DNA of 64,000 bases from Microbacterium oleivorans NBRC 103075 (GCF_001552475.1 NZ_BCRG01000001.1:372001-436000); one strand, 5' to 3'. Shown: positions 7,614-17,872, counted from the stretch's first letter. Notes: generated by a model not told the origin, from the sequence alone. A program made the numbers and translations.

Positions 7614-8978
7614 ATGTCTCGATTCACACAGCACCCCCTCCGTCCGCTGATCCTCGCCGGGGTTCTCACCTCGCTCGCCGTGGGTGTCACCGCCTGCGCC
7701 CCTCCCGGCGGAAGCGCCGCACCCCAGGCATCCTCCACCTCCGATTTCGGAGCCGAGGGTCCCACCTGCGGTGACGAGGACGTCGTCCTCAGCGGCTACT
7801 TCGAAACCGGCTTCCCGCTGCCGAAGGACCTCACCGCAGAGTTCACGAAGCAGTACCCCAACGTGACCTTCGACATCCGCGAGGACCAGTTCGCGGTCAT
7901 CACGCAGAACGCACCGCGCGTCCTGCAGGACTCGCCGCCGGACCTCATGCGTCTGCCGCAGATGTCCGAGCTCGCCACCGACGGCCTGCTCCTCGACCTC
8001 GACCCGTACGCCGAGGCCTTCGGGTGGACGAAGTGGCCCGAGTCGCAGCTCCAGCAGCTGCGGGTCGATGAGAACGGTCGTCGCGGTAGCGGCCCGCTCT
8101 ACGCGCTCGGCCTCAACTACTCGATGACCGGTGTCTTCTACAACAAGAGCCTCGCCGAGAAGATCGGCATGACCGAGGCTCCGAAGACCCTCGACGAGTT
8201 CGACGCCGCTCTCAAGGCGGCGAAGGATGCCGGCATCACGCCGATCACGCAGTTCAACGGCGGCGCGACCGGTGGTCTCGCCTTCCCGCTGCAGGCGCTC
8301 ATGGCCTCCTACGGAGACCCCGCCAAAATCAACGACTGGATCTTCCAGCAGCCCGGCGCTTCGATCGACACCCCGGAGAACCTCGAGGCCGCCAAGCACC
8401 TCAAGAAGTGGATCGACGAGGGCTTCTTCGCCGACGACATCAACTCGCTCGACTACGCGCAGATGATGAGCCGCTTCATCGGCGGCGACTCGCTGTTCAT
8501 GTTCGACGGCGACTGGGAGTCGGGCAACCTCGACACCCAGATGCCCGGCGAGGCCGGCTTCTTCCTCATGCCCCCGCGTGAAGAGGGTGGCCAGATCGGT
8601 GCGATGTCCGCTCCGCTCACCTACGGTGTCGCGGCCACGGCCAAGCACCCCGACTGCGCCGCGTTCTTCCTGAACTGGACGGCGACCAACGAGAAGGCGC
8701 GCACCATCGGCGTCGAGGTCGGCGGCTCGCACCCGATGGGTCCGGCCGACGCGTTCATGCCTCCCGTCAAGGAAGGCTCGACCACGGCCGCGACGCTCGC
8801 CGCCGGTGCTCAGCTGTCCGAGGCGAACGGCGCGATGGACTTCATCGCCAACGCGACGGGCGCGATCTACGCCCAGAGCTGGACGCCCAACCTGCAGAAG
8901 CTCGTCGCCGGCGAGCAGACCGCGGAGGGCCTGCTGTCCTCGGTGCAGTCCGACTACGAAAGCCAAATCGGGAACTGA
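7614..8978 (+). CDS. ABC sugar transporter, extracellular solute-binding lipoprotein (family 1)
   Basis: 454 aa. The N-terminus RPLILAGVLTSLAVGVTAC is a lipoprotein signal with a VTAC lipobox, so the mature protein is lipid-anchored outside the membrane. The remainder is a family-1 (SBP_bac_8/MalE-like) sugar-binding fold with LMRLPQMSELATDGLLLDL and FMFDGDWESGNL. The ATG at 7614 follows AAAGGAGA by 5 nt; a GTG one codon earlier is possible. It is the first gene of an operon with two CUT1 permeases and a glycosidase; no ATPase gene is present, so it probably shares a global MsiK-type ATPase. Controlled by the LacI operator upstream. Confidence 0.93.
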   Translation: MSRFTQHPLRPLILAGVLTSLAVGVTACAPPGGSAAPQASSTSDFGAEGPTCGDEDVVLSGYFETGFPLPKDLTAEFTKQYPNVTFDIREDQFAVITQNAPRVLQDSPPDLMRLPQMSELATDGLLLDLDPYAEAFGWTKWPESQLQQLRVDENGRRGSGPLYALGLNYSMTGVFYNKSLAEKIGMTEAPKTLDEFDAALKAAKDAGITPITQFNGGATGGLAFPLQALMASYGDPAKINDWIFQQPGASIDTPENLEAAKHLKKWIDEGFFADDINSLDYAQMMSRFIGGDSLFMFDGDWESGNLDTQMPGEAGFFLMPPREEGGQIGAMSAPLTYGVAATAKHPDCAAFFLNWTATNEKARTIGVEVGGSHPMGPADAFMPPVKEGSTTAATLAAGAQLSEANGAMDFIANATGAIYAQSWTPNLQKLVAGEQTAEGLLSSVQSDYESQIGN

Positions 8979-8981
8979 GTG

Positions 8982-9941
8982 ATGGTCTCTGCTCCTTCTG
9001 CTGCTGCGCCGGTGGTCTCCACCGGCGCAGCAGCGCTCGACTCCGCGGCGGCTCAGCGCCGCCGTCGGCGTAAGTTCCGCGCGAGCGTCGCGGCGTACCT
9101 GCTGGTGGTCCCCGCCGCGGGGTTCTACATCTTCTTCGTGCTGCGGCCCATCGCCCTGTCGGCGCAGTACTCGCTCTACGAGTGGAACGGCATCGGTCCG
9201 GCGACGTGGGTCGGCTTCGCCAACTACGTTGAGGTCTTCAGCAACCCGAAGCTGACCGGCGCGATCGGCAACGCGTTCGAGCTGATCATCTACTTCAGCA
9301 TCATCCCGGTCGGCATCGCCCTCGTGGCGGCCAACATGATCCGCGCGATCGCCGCGAGCCGTCTGGCCGCCATCTCGCGTACCGTCCTCTTCCTCCCGCA
9401 GGTGATCCCGCTCGTCGCAGCCGGCATCATGTGGAGCTGGCAGCTGTCGACCAACGGCCTGGTCAACCAGCTTCTCGGCCTGTTCGGCCTCGGCGGGGTG
9501 ACCCGTGCATGGCTCGGTGACTTCTCGACCGCTCTTCCCGCCGTCGGTGTGATCGGCGCGTGGGTGCAGGTGGGTCTCTGCCTCGTCCTGATCCTGGCGG
9601 GCATGACGAAGATCGACCCCGCCCTCTACGAAGCCGCACGCATCGACGGCGCCGGCCCCATCCGCGAGTTCTTCAGCATCACGCTCCCGGGCGTCCGCCA
9701 GGAGGTCGCGGTGTGCGTCACGGTGACCGTCATCGCCGCGCTCGCGAGCTTCGACATCATTTACATCGCCACGCAGGGCGGCCCCGGCGACAGCACGCTC
9801 GTCCCCGGCCTCCAGATCTTCTATCTCGCGTTCTATCAGCGCGAGGTCGGAACCGCGTCGGCCTTCGCCATCGTCCTCATGGCCCTCGTCCTTCTCATCG
9901 TCCTGCCCCTGCAGCGCATCCTCCGAGGGAAAGAATCGTGA
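8982..9941 (+). CDS. ABC sugar transporter permease 1 (MalF/UgpA-like)
   Basis: 319 aa with six predicted membrane spans, starting near YLLVVPAAGFYIFFVLRPIA. The EAA loop that contacts the ATPase is YEAARIDGAGPIREFFSITL at about residues 210-230. CUT1-type carbohydrate importer inner-membrane subunit. The ATG at 8982 is 3 nt after the lipoprotein stop; a GTG at 8979 is the alternative. The C-terminus overlaps the next gene by GTGA, so the two permeases are translationally coupled. Confidence 0.92.
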   Translation: MVSAPSAAAPVVSTGAAALDSAAAQRRRRRKFRASVAAYLLVVPAAGFYIFFVLRPIALSAQYSLYEWNGIGPATWVGFANYVEVFSNPKLTGAIGNAFELIIYFSIIPVGIALVAANMIRAIAASRLAAISRTVLFLPQVIPLVAAGIMWSWQLSTNGLVNQLLGLFGLGGVTRAWLGDFSTALPAVGVIGAWVQVGLCLVLILAGMTKIDPALYEAARIDGAGPIREFFSITLPGVRQEVAVCVTVTVIAALASFDIIYIATQGGPGDSTLVPGLQIFYLAFYQREVGTASAFAIVLMALVLLIVLPLQRILRGKES

Positions 9942-10762
9942 TCGTCCGCGCACGCGAGAAGTGGCTCGGCCGCGTCTTGCTGATCATCCTGATGCTCGTC
10001 ACGATCATGCCGTTCATCAGTCTCTTCGTGACGGCGCTTCACGCACCGGGCACCTACCCCAGCGGCCTGGAGTGGCCGGCGGAGCCCCGGTGGGACAACT
10101 TCGTCACCGCCTTCCAGTCCGCCAACATGGCGGCGCTGCTCGGGTCGAGCTTCCTCATCGAGATCGCCGTCGTCCCGGCTGCTGTGCTGTTCGCGACCCT
10201 CGCCGGCTTCGCGCTCGGACACCTCCGGCCCGCCGGTGGGCGCATCGTGTTCGTCGCGTTCATCCTCGGCCTGACGCTGCCGTTCGAGGGGATCATCACG
10301 CCGCTGTACTTCCAGATCCGCGAGATGGGCCTCCTGAACACCCGGTGGGCGATCATCCTGCCGCTCATCGGTCTGTTCATGCCGTTCGCGGTGATGTGGA
10401 TGCGGGCGCACTTCATCACCATGCCGGCCGACCTCTCCGAGGCTGCCCGCATGGATGGCGCGACGACATGGCAGCTCTTCTGGCGCATCCACATCCCGCT
10501 GTCGGTCCCGGCGCTGTCGTCGCTGGCGATCCTGCTGTTCCTGTGGACCTGGAACCAGTTCCTGCTCGCGATCGTGCTCGTCAACGATCCCGAGAAGCGG
10601 ACGATGGCGGGTGCTCTCGGCGCGTTCCAGGGGCAGTACGGCACGGACATCCCGCTCTTGTGCGCCGGATCGCTGCTCATCCTGACCCCGACGCTGATCA
10701 TCTTCCTGATCTTCCAGCGTCACTTCGTCTCTGCTCTCATGCAGGGGTCGCTGAAGGGCTGA
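9938..10762 (+). CDS. ABC sugar transporter permease 2 (MalG/UgpE-like)
   Basis: 274 aa, six membrane spans, partner of the preceding permease. The EAA loop is SEAARMDGATTWQLFWRIHI. The GTG start lies in a GTGA overlap with the end of permease 1; an upstream in-frame stretch back to 9560 is antisense-like proline/arginine-rich sequence and is not coding. The next gene starts 1 nt after its stop, so transporter and glycosidase are one transcription unit. Confidence 0.92.
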   Translation: MIVRAREKWLGRVLLIILMLVTIMPFISLFVTALHAPGTYPSGLEWPAEPRWDNFVTAFQSANMAALLGSSFLIEIAVVPAAVLFATLAGFALGHLRPAGGRIVFVAFILGLTLPFEGIITPLYFQIREMGLLNTRWAIILPLIGLFMPFAVMWMRAHFITMPADLSEAARMDGATTWQLFWRIHIPLSVPALSSLAILLFLWTWNQFLLAIVLVNDPEKRTMAGALGAFQGQYGTDIPLLCAGSLLILTPTLIIFLIFQRHFVSALMQGSLKG

Positions 10763-10763
10763 C

Positions 10764-11687
10764 GTGGCGTTCTCTCTCGAGGCGCACTGGGTGTGGGACT
10801 TCTGGGTCGCTGACGACGGCGAGACGTTCCACCTGTACTACCTGCGCGCGCCGATCTCGCTCGGCGACCCCGATCTCCGCCACCGGAACGCGCGGATCGG
10901 GCACGCCACGTCTCCGGATCTGACCGAATGGACCGATCACGGGGAGGTCCTCGGCCCGGGCGTCGCCGGCGCGTTCGATGAGACGGCCACCTGGACGGGA
11001 TGCGTCGTCCGCGGCGACGACGGCCTCTGGCGGATGTTCTACACGGGCACGGTCTTCCTCGAGGCGAGCTCGGTGCGGAACATCGAGTCGATCGGGATGG
11101 CGACCTCGGTGGATCTCTCCGTCTGGGACAAGCGCGACGGATTCGTCCTCCGTGCCGCGGGGGAGTACTACGAAAAGCTCGGCGACACCGCGTGGGCCGA
11201 CGAAGCGTGGCGGGACCCGTGGGTCTTCCGCGATCCCGCCGGTGACGGGTGGCACATGCTGATCACGGCTCGGGGGAAGGATGCCGACTCCGCGGCCGGC
11301 GGCGTCATCGGGCACGCGTGGTCTCCCGACCTCGACACGTGGACGGTGCAGCCGCCCCTCATCGAACCGTCGCGGCGGTTCCCTCATCTCGAGGTGCTGC
11401 AGGTCGCGGAGGTCGACGGCACCCCCGTCGTCCTGTTCTGCGCCACCCGCTCCGACGGCGCGGACGGTGTCTGGGTGGTAACGGCGGACGCGCTCCCGCG
11501 GCACGCTCCGGTCGACGCCGCGCGGCTGCTCCTGCCGGCCCCGGGGTACGCGGGACGCATCGTCGCGGACCGGGCGGGTGTCCCGGTCCTCCTGGCCTTC
11601 TCCCGGGACGACAGCGGAGCGCCGATCGGCGTCACCGATCCGACGCCCGCGGGTCCCCTCTGGCGTGAAGCCCGCGGTCTGGGATGA
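10764..11687 (+). CDS. Five-bladed beta-propeller glycoside hydrolase (GH68/GH32-like, clan J)
   Basis: 307 aa, cytoplasmic, GTG start 1 nt after permease 2. The N-terminal HWVWDFWVADDGETFHLYY holds the presumed nucleophile Asp in a VWDxW context as in GH68; WRDPWVFRDP in the middle is the RDP transition-state motif; repeated blade motifs such as GHATSPDLTEW and GHAWSPDLDTW are visible. This fold acts on sucrose, fructans or arabinosides. Coupling to a sugar importer suggests it cleaves the imported oligosaccharide. It is shorter than extracellular fructanases and lacks their C-terminal beta-sandwich. Assignment to one GH family needs a profile search. Confidence 0.75.
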   Translation: MAFSLEAHWVWDFWVADDGETFHLYYLRAPISLGDPDLRHRNARIGHATSPDLTEWTDHGEVLGPGVAGAFDETATWTGCVVRGDDGLWRMFYTGTVFLEASSVRNIESIGMATSVDLSVWDKRDGFVLRAAGEYYEKLGDTAWADEAWRDPWVFRDPAGDGWHMLITARGKDADSAAGGVIGHAWSPDLDTWTVQPPLIEPSRRFPHLEVLQVAEVDGTPVVLFCATRSDGADGVWVVTADALPRHAPVDAARLLLPAPGYAGRIVADRAGVPVLLAFSRDDSGAPIGVTDPTPAGPLWREARGLG

Positions 11688-11694
11688 TGGCCGC

Positions 11695-12081
11695 ATGGTC
11701 ATCGCCGGTTTGGTGTTCGCGGCGCTCGGCGCCCTCATCCACCTCTACATCTTCTTCCTCGAGTCCATCGCGTGGACGGGGGCCGCTGCGCGGCGCACGT
11801 TCGGGACGACAGACGCGACCGTGGAGATCACGAAGCCGTTCGCGTACAACCAGGGCTTCTACAACCTCTTCCTCGCCATCTCGGTCTTCCTGGGCATCAT
11901 CTTCGTCGCCACCGGGTCGACCGCGATCGGTGCGACGCTCGTGTTCGTCGGTGCGGGCTCGATGGTCGCCGCCGGCCTCGTGCTCCTGCTCTCGGACCGC
12001 TCGAAGGCACGCGCCGCGATGATCCAGCTCGCCGCGCCGCTCGTCGGTGTGGTCCTGCTCGCGATCGGTCTGGCGCTCTGA
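11695..12081 (+). CDS. DUF1304 small membrane protein
   Basis: 128 aa, four hydrophobic segments. The N-terminal ALGALIHLYIFFLESIAW and the NQGFYNLFLAI motif are those of the DUF1304 family (function unknown). The ATG stands 7 nt after the glycosidase stop, so it is co-transcribed with the sugar operon; whether it takes part in sugar use is unclear. Confidence 0.8.
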   Translation: MVIAGLVFAALGALIHLYIFFLESIAWTGAAARRTFGTTDATVEITKPFAYNQGFYNLFLAISVFLGIIFVATGSTAIGATLVFVGAGSMVAAGLVLLLSDRSKARAAMIQLAAPLVGVVLLAIGLAL

Positions 12082-12082
12082 C

Positions 12083-13060
12083 GTGAGGCTTGCGGTCGTC
12101 GGTGCGGGCAAGATCGTCGCCGAGTTCCTCCCGCACGCCCGGGACATCGCGGGGCTGGCCGTCGCCGCCGTCGTCGGCCGGGAGAGCAGCCGGGACACGA
12201 CCGAAGCGCTCGCGGCGAGTCACGGCATCCCGCTCGTCTTCACCGACCTCGACGACTGCCTCGCCGACGGCGACATCGACACGGTGTGGGTGGCGGTGCC
12301 CAACGTCCTGCACGCCGACGTCGCACGTCGCTCGCTCCTGGCGGGCAAGCACGTCATCTGTGAGAAGCCGTTCGTGCTGCGGACGGAGGAGCTCGCGGAG
12401 CTCCGCGCCCTCGCGGCAGAGCGCGACCTGATTCTCGTCGAGGCGATCAGCAACCAGTACCTCGCGAACGTCGCGTGGATGCGGGAGAACCTCCCGCGCC
12501 TGGGAGAGCTCCGACTCGTGCAGTGCGAGTACTCGCAGTACTCCTCGCGCTACGACGCCTTCCGGGAGGGCACTGTCCTGCCCGCGTTCGACCCGGCGGC
12601 GGGCGGCGGTGCGCTGATGGATCTCGGCGTCTACGCCCTGCACCTGGTGATCGGCTTGCTCGGCGCTCCGAAGACGGTGTCCTACACGCCCCGCATGGAG
12701 CGCGGCGTCGACACGTCCGGTGTCGCCGTCCTCGGGTACGACGGCCTGAGCGCGGTCTGCGTCGCGGCGAAGGACTCGCCGGGGCCGTGCCGCACCAAGA
12801 TCCAGGGCACGGAGGGCGTCATGGTGTTCGACGGGCCGCCGAACGAGATCCCGGCCGTCGAGCTCCAGCTGCGCGACGGCACGCGCGAGCGAGTCGCGCT
12901 CGACGATGATCCGCACCGGATGACGGCCGAGTTCCGCGCGTTCGTCCGGATGGTCGACGAGCGAAACCTTGCGGAGCGCGACCGCCGCCTCGACCACAGC
13001 GCCGCCGTGCTCGACACCGCCGTGCGCGCGCTGGCGTCCGCAGGCATCCGCCTCGGTTGA
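12083..13060 (+). CDS. Gfo/Idh/MocA-family NAD(P)-dependent oxidoreductase
   Basis: 325 aa. The N-terminal Rossmann motif is AVVGAGKIVAEFLPHARDI; the cofactor/lysine motif is GKHVICEKPFVL at about residues 90-105. The family oxidises or reduces sugars, inositols or their derivatives. The GTG start is 1 nt after the DUF1304 stop; an in-frame ATG at 12047 lies inside that gene and lacks a ribosome site. Last certain member of the LacI-controlled sugar operon, so it probably processes the released sugar. Confidence 0.9.
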   Translation: MRLAVVGAGKIVAEFLPHARDIAGLAVAAVVGRESSRDTTEALAASHGIPLVFTDLDDCLADGDIDTVWVAVPNVLHADVARRSLLAGKHVICEKPFVLRTEELAELRALAAERDLILVEAISNQYLANVAWMRENLPRLGELRLVQCEYSQYSSRYDAFREGTVLPAFDPAAGGGALMDLGVYALHLVIGLLGAPKTVSYTPRMERGVDTSGVAVLGYDGLSAVCVAAKDSPGPCRTKIQGTEGVMVFDGPPNEIPAVELQLRDGTRERVALDDDPHRMTAEFRAFVRMVDERNLAERDRRLDHSAAVLDTAVRALASAGIRLG

Positions 13061-13082
13061 TCGGCGTCGATAGCCTGGCGAC

Positions 13083-13682
13083 ATGAGCGAACCCGTCCGA
13101 GCCACCGCATCCGTCGACTGGTCCGAAGGGACGTGGACCACCCCGCCGCACGCCGTCGAAGAACGGGACGGGATGCTGCGGGTCACCGCCGAGGAGGGGA
13201 GCGACGCCTGGCGGCTCACCTCCTACGGGTTCGTGCACGACACCGAGCATGCTCTCGTCGCACGGCTGCCGGACGGCTCGGCGATGGAGGTCGAGTTCGA
13301 GATCCCCTTCGAGGAGCAGTTCGACCAGGCCGGCCTGTTCGTCCGCGTCGATGAGGCTCGCTGGGTGAAGGCGGGCATCGAGTACGCCGACGGTGCTCTG
13401 CAGCTGGGCGCGGTCGTGACGGACGGCATGTCGGACTGGTCGCTCGCACCCGTGCCCGACTGGCGCGGCCGTCGCATCACGGTGCGCGTCAGCCGCGACG
13501 GCACCGCGCTCACCATCCGGGCGGGCGCCGCCGGTGAGCCGCTTCGGCTCGTGCGGGTCATCCCGTTCGACGCCGAGCTGGATGCCGCGGCGGGCCCGTT
13601 CGTCTGCGCGCCGAGCCGCGCGGGACTCACCGTGCCGTTCACGGGGTGGCGCCGCGGGGACGCCGACGCCGACCTGCACTGA
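13083..13682 (+). CDS. DUF1349 (concanavalin A-like) protein
   Basis: 199 aa. FDQAGLFVRVDEARWVKAGIE is the core of the DUF1349 family, a beta-sandwich of lectin type whose yeast member was called regulation of enolase 1; a carbohydrate-binding role is plausible but unproven. A -10 TAGCCT (13071-13076) ends exactly 6 nt before ATG, so it has its own leaderless transcript as well as following the sugar operon by 22 nt. Confidence 0.8.
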   Translation: MSEPVRATASVDWSEGTWTTPPHAVEERDGMLRVTAEEGSDAWRLTSYGFVHDTEHALVARLPDGSAMEVEFEIPFEEQFDQAGLFVRVDEARWVKAGIEYADGALQLGAVVTDGMSDWSLAPVPDWRGRRITVRVSRDGTALTIRAGAAGEPLRLVRVIPFDAELDAAAGPFVCAPSRAGLTVPFTGWRRGDADADLH

Positions 13683-13694
13683 GGCACCCGAACG

Positions 13695-13710
13695 GGGCGC
13701 CTGAGCGCCC
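13695..13710 (+). terminator. Weak hairpin after the DUF1349 gene
   Basis: GGGCGC-CTGA-GCGCCC, a 6-bp stem with a 4-nt loop directly before the kdp promoter repeats. There is no U-tract. Confidence 0.35.
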
Positions 13711-13711
13711 G

Positions 13712-13762
13712 CGTGAGGATCCCGTGAGGACGACGCCCGGGGCCGTATGGATTCCGTGAGGA
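13712..13762 (+). promoter_or_regulatory. Direct repeats CGTGAGGA, likely KdpE-binding promoter region
   Basis: Three identical octamers CGTGAGGA at 13712-13719, 13723-13730 and 13755-13762. The first two are 11 nt apart (one helical turn) and the third 32 nt further on (about three turns), the arrangement expected for an OmpR/KdpE-type dimer on one DNA face. They precede the kdp genes by 100-150 bp. Confidence 0.5.
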
Positions 13763-13862
13763 GACCCGAGCGCGTTCGCTCGGAGGTGTTCCATCAGGGA
13801 TGCGCCTCACCGGCGTGCCGGCCCGTTCGGGGCCTGCGTTCCCTCGAAACGGAGCCTCACTC

Positions 13863-13946
13863 GTGCTCGACATCGTCTACGTCCTGGGCGTCCTCGCCCT
13901 GTTCGTGATCATCGGTCTGTTCGCCAAGGCGGTGGACCGGCTGTGA
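13863..13946 (+). CDS. 27-aa single-span membrane peptide at the head of the kdp operon
   Basis: A GTG-started ORF of 27 codons: a hydrophobic helix ([16 protein letters not shown]) ending in a basic AKAVDRL tail. It overlaps the kdpF start by GTGA, the coupling typical of real genes. I recall similar tiny ORFs at the head of other actinobacterial kdp operons; their function is not known to me. It may be an extra small subunit or a regulator of Kdp assembly. Confidence 0.65.
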   Translation: MLDIVYVLGVLALFVIIGLFAKAVDRL

Positions 13947-14032
13947 ACCTCTTCGACATCGTCGCCGCAGTGCTCGCCGCTGCCGTGGTCGTCTACCTCT
14001 TCGTCGCTCTCGTGAAGCCGGAGAAGTTCTGA
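13943..14032 (+). CDS. kdpF: KdpF small subunit of the potassium-transporting ATPase
   Basis: 29 aa with one membrane span and the characteristic actinobacterial KdpF ending [13 protein letters not shown]. KdpF is a lipid-like stabiliser of the KdpABC complex. GTGA overlap with the preceding peptide and ATGA overlap with kdpA couple the three start codons. Confidence 0.85.
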   Translation: MNLFDIVAAVLAAAVVVYLFVALVKPEKF

Positions 14033-15705
14033 TGACGTGGCTCCCCGCGGTCCTCACCCTCGCGACCCTCGCGCTCATCCTGGCGGTCGCCTATCGTCCC
14101 CTCGGCGACTACATGGCGTGGGCCTACACCTCGACGAAGGATGCCCGGGCCGAACGCGGTCTCTACCGGCTCATCGGTGTCGACCCGGCATCCGCTCAGA
14201 CCTGGCAGGCGTATGCCCGCAGCGTTCTCGCCTTCTCGGTCGTGGGCGTCCTCGCGGTCTACCTGCTGCAGCGCACGCAGCAGTGGCTGCCGTGGTCGCT
14301 CGGCCTCCCGGCGCCGAGCGAGCACCTCGCCTTCAACACGGCGGTCTCCTTCGTCACCAACACGAACTGGCAGTCGTACTCGCCCGAAGCGACCGTCGGA
14401 TACACGGTGCAGTTCGCGGCCCTCGCGGTGCAGAACTTCGTCTCGGCGGCCGTCGGCCTCGCCGTGGCCGTTGCGCTCGTCCGGGGCCTCGCGTTTCGGC
14501 GCAGCGGCGTCGTCGGCAACTTCTGGGTCGACCTGACCCGTGGCACGTTCCGCCTGCTGCTGCCCCTCTCGGTGGTCGCTGCGATCGTGCTCCTGGCGGG
14601 CGGCGTCATCCAGAACGTCGCCGGCTTCACGGACGTCACCACCGTGACCGGCGCTGCCCAGAGCATCCCGGGCGGCCCCGTCGCCTCACAGGAGGCGATC
14701 AAGCTCCTCGGCACCAACGGCGGCGGCTTCTTCAACGCCAACTCCGCGCACCCCTTCGAGAACCCCACCGGCTGGACGAACCTCTTCGAGATCGTCCTCA
14801 TGCTGATCATCCCGTTCTCGCTGCCGCGGACGTTCGGCACGATGCTCGGCGACAAGCGCCAGGGCTACGCGATCCTCGGCGCGATGGGCGTCCTGTACCT
14901 CGGGTCGACGCTCGCGCTGACGGCGTTCGAACTCGCCGGTCGGGGTGCCGCTCCCGCCCTCGCCGGCGCGGCGATGGAAGGCAAGGAAGCCCGGTTCGGA
15001 ATCGTCGGCTCGACGATCTTCGGGTCGACGAGCACGCTCACCTCCACCGGTGCCGTCAACTCGATGCACGACTCCTACACGGCCCTCGGCGGGATGATGC
15101 CGATGCTCAACATGATGCTCGGCGAACTCGCGCCCGGCGGTGTCGGGTCGGGCCTCTACGGCATGCTCGTCCTGGCGGTCATCGCGGTCTTCATCGCGGG
15201 TCTGCTCGTCGGGCGCACCCCCGAATACCTGGGCAAGAAGATCGGTCCCCGCGAGATCAAACTCGCGAGCATCTACATCCTCGTGACCCCGATCCTCGTC
15301 CTCGGGGGCGCGGCGCTCAGCTTCGCGATCCCCGCCGTCCGCGAAGACGTCACGAACACCTCGATCTTCAACCCCGGCATCCACGGATTCAGCGAAGTCC
15401 TCTACGCCTTCACGTCGGCGGCGAACAACAACGGCTCCGCTTTCGCGGGCCTCACCGCGAACACGCCGTGGCTCAACACGGCCCTCGGCGTCGCGATGCT
15501 GCTCGGCAGGTTCGTGCCGATCGTCCTCGTCCTCGCGCTCGCTGGCTCCTTCGCCGCACAGGACCGGGTGCCCGCCACCGCGGGGACGCTCCCCACGCAC
15601 CGGCCGCTGTTCGTCGGGCTCCTCGTCGGCGTGATCCTCATCGTGACCGCCCTCACCTACTTCCCCGTACTCGCACTGGGCCCCCTGGCAGAAGGACTGA
15701 TCTGA
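14032..15705 (+). CDS. kdpA: KdpA, potassium-binding channel subunit
   Basis: 557 aa, normal length. A superfamily-of-K-transporters protein with four selectivity-filter loops; [28 protein letters not shown] and [11 protein letters not shown] are visible. It binds K+ at the outer face and passes it to KdpB. ATGA overlap with kdpF; the next gene starts 1 nt after its stop. Confidence 0.97.
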   Translation: MTWLPAVLTLATLALILAVAYRPLGDYMAWAYTSTKDARAERGLYRLIGVDPASAQTWQAYARSVLAFSVVGVLAVYLLQRTQQWLPWSLGLPAPSEHLAFNTAVSFVTNTNWQSYSPEATVGYTVQFAALAVQNFVSAAVGLAVAVALVRGLAFRRSGVVGNFWVDLTRGTFRLLLPLSVVAAIVLLAGGVIQNVAGFTDVTTVTGAAQSIPGGPVASQEAIKLLGTNGGGFFNANSAHPFENPTGWTNLFEIVLMLIIPFSLPRTFGTMLGDKRQGYAILGAMGVLYLGSTLALTAFELAGRGAAPALAGAAMEGKEARFGIVGSTIFGSTSTLTSTGAVNSMHDSYTALGGMMPMLNMMLGELAPGGVGSGLYGMLVLAVIAVFIAGLLVGRTPEYLGKKIGPREIKLASIYILVTPILVLGGAALSFAIPAVREDVTNTSIFNPGIHGFSEVLYAFTSAANNNGSAFAGLTANTPWLNTALGVAMLLGRFVPIVLVLALAGSFAAQDRVPATAGTLPTHRPLFVGLLVGVILIVTALTYFPVLALGPLAEGLI

Positions 15706-15706
15706 C

Positions 15707-17854
15707 ATGTCCACCCTCACAACCTCCGAACTCGCCGACGCCCCGGCGCCGACGCCCCGTCGCGGCATCGACGGTGCCGCGATCGCGGCCGCCCTTCCCG
15801 GCGCGTTCCGAAAGCTCGACCCCCGCGCGCAGTGGCGGAACCCCGTCATGTTCATCGTGTGGCTCGGTGCCGCCCTCACCACCGTGCTCGCGGTCCTCGA
15901 GCCCTTCACGGGCGGGCCGTCCGACTCGGGCGGCACCGCCGTCCCGGTGTCGTTCACGGGCATCATCGCCGCGTGGCTCTGGCTGACGGTGCTCTTCGCC
16001 AACGTCGCCGAATCCGTCGCCGAAGGCCGCGGCAAGGCGCAGGCCGAGACGCTCCGGAAGACCCGCACGAGCACCGTCGCGCACCGCGTCACGGGGTACG
16101 ACGAGCGGACGGATGCCGCGGCTCAGCGCGTCACGATCGACGACGTCTCGTCGGCCGACCTCACCCTGGGCGATGTCGTCGTCGTCGCGGCGGGCGACCT
16201 CATCCCCGGCGATGGCGACGTGGTCAACGGCATCGCGTCGGTCGACGAATCGGCCATCACGGGCGAGTCGGCCCCCGTCATCCGCGAATCCGGCGGCGAC
16301 CGCAGCGCCGTCACGGGTGGCACCCGCGTGCTGTCCGACCGCATCGTCGTCCGCATCACCTCGAAGCCGGGTGAGACCTTCGTCGACCGTATGATCGCGC
16401 TCGTCGAGGGCGCGGCGCGGCAGAAGACGCCCAACGAGATCGCGCTCAACATCCTGCTCGCGAGTCTGTCGATCATCTTCGTGGTCGTCGCGCTGATCCT
16501 GAACCCGGTCGCGTCCTACGCGGCGGCACCCGTCAGCATCCCGGTCCTGGTCGCGCTTCTCGTCTGCCTCATCCCGACGACGATCGGGGCTCTGCTCTCG
16601 GCCATCGGCATCGCCGGCATGGACCGACTCGTCCAGCGGAACGTCCTCGCGATGTCGGGTCGCGCCGTCGAAGCGGCGGGCGACGTGACGACGCTGCTCC
16701 TCGACAAGACCGGCACGATCACCTACGGCAACCGGCAAGCGGCCGAGTTCGTCCCGCTCGCGGGCATGGCCCAGGCCGAACTCACCCGCGCGGCCGCGCT
16801 GTCGTCCCTTGCCGACCCGACGCCGGAGGGCAGCTCGATCGTCGACCTGGCCGTCCGGCGCGGCGTCGACGTGACCGGCGAATCGCAGGGCGTCATCGTC
16901 CCGTTCACCGCGCAGACCCGCATGAGCGGCCTCGACCTGCCCGACGGCTCGTCCATCCGCAAGGGTGCCGGCTCCGCCATCCTCGGCTGGCTCGAGCAGG
17001 GCGGCACGGCGCTCGCCGCGGACGTCCGTGCCGACCTCACCTCGCGCACCGAGGCGATCTCGCAGTCCGGTGGCACGCCGCTGGTCGTGGCGACGCGGGA
17101 TGCCGCCGGCACCGGGCGCGTGCTCGGCGTCGTCCACCTGAAGGACGTCGTCAAGGACGGCCTGACCGAGCGCTTCGCGGAGCTCCGGTCGATGGGTATC
17201 CGCACCGTCATGATCACGGGCGACAACCCGCTGACGGCAGCCGCCATCGCGAAGGAGGCGGGTGTCGACGACTTCCTCGCCGAGGCCACCCCCGAGGACA
17301 AGCTCGCCTACATCCGCAAGGAGCAGGAGGGCGGCAACCTCGTCGCGATGACCGGTGACGGCACGAACGACGCCCCCGCGCTCGCGCAGGCCGACGTCGG
17401 TGTCGCGATGAACTCGGGCACCTCGGCCGCGAAGGAGGCCGGCAACATGGTCGACCTCGACTCCGACCCGACGAAGCTCATCGACATCGTCCGCATCGGA
17501 AAGCAGCTGCTCATCACGCGCGGGGCGCTCACGACGTTCTCGATCGCGAACGACATCGCCAAGTACTTCGCGATCATCCCGGCCATGTTCATGGGTGTCT
17601 TCCCGCAGCTCGGGGCCCTCAACGTCATGGGGCTCCACTCCCCGGCATCCGCCGTCCTCTCGGCGATCGTCTTCAACGCGCTCGTCATCGTCTTCCTCAT
17701 CCCGCTCGCCCTCCGCGGCGTGAGCTACCGACCCGGCGGCGCGTCGACGATCCTCGGCCGGAACCTCGCCGTCTACGGCCTGGGCGGTGTGATCGCCCCC
17801 TTCATCGGGATCTGGCTGATCGACCTCCTCGTCCGCCTCCTCCCCGGCTTCTGA
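15707..17854 (+). CDS. kdpB: KdpB, P-type ATPase catalytic subunit
   Basis: 715 aa. The phosphorylation site is in [12 protein letters not shown] (Asp about 333), the dephosphorylation loop is AITGESAPV and the hinge motif is [20 protein letters not shown]. All catalytic residues of class IA P-type ATPases are present. Drives K+ import by ATP hydrolysis together with KdpA, C and F. Confidence 0.98.
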   Translation: MSTLTTSELADAPAPTPRRGIDGAAIAAALPGAFRKLDPRAQWRNPVMFIVWLGAALTTVLAVLEPFTGGPSDSGGTAVPVSFTGIIAAWLWLTVLFANVAESVAEGRGKAQAETLRKTRTSTVAHRVTGYDERTDAAAQRVTIDDVSSADLTLGDVVVVAAGDLIPGDGDVVNGIASVDESAITGESAPVIRESGGDRSAVTGGTRVLSDRIVVRITSKPGETFVDRMIALVEGAARQKTPNEIALNILLASLSIIFVVVALILNPVASYAAAPVSIPVLVALLVCLIPTTIGALLSAIGIAGMDRLVQRNVLAMSGRAVEAAGDVTTLLLDKTGTITYGNRQAAEFVPLAGMAQAELTRAAALSSLADPTPEGSSIVDLAVRRGVDVTGESQGVIVPFTAQTRMSGLDLPDGSSIRKGAGSAILGWLEQGGTALAADVRADLTSRTEAISQSGGTPLVVATRDAAGTGRVLGVVHLKDVVKDGLTERFAELRSMGIRTVMITGDNPLTAAAIAKEAGVDDFLAEATPEDKLAYIRKEQEGGNLVAMTGDGTNDAPALAQADVGVAMNSGTSAAKEAGNMVDLDSDPTKLIDIVRIGKQLLITRGALTTFSIANDIAKYFAIIPAMFMGVFPQLGALNVMGLHSPASAVLSAIVFNALVIVFLIPLALRGVSYRPGGASTILGRNLAVYGLGGVIAPFIGIWLIDLLVRLLPGF

Positions 17855-17872
17855 TCCGAAGGACATCCCGCT

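Noticed and set aside
7542..9953. 803-codon minus-strand ORF across the sugar ABC operon
   Set aside because: It is the antisense of three clear genes; the Arg/Asp/Glu/Val-rich composition is the usual shadow in high-GC DNA, with no family motif or ribosome site.
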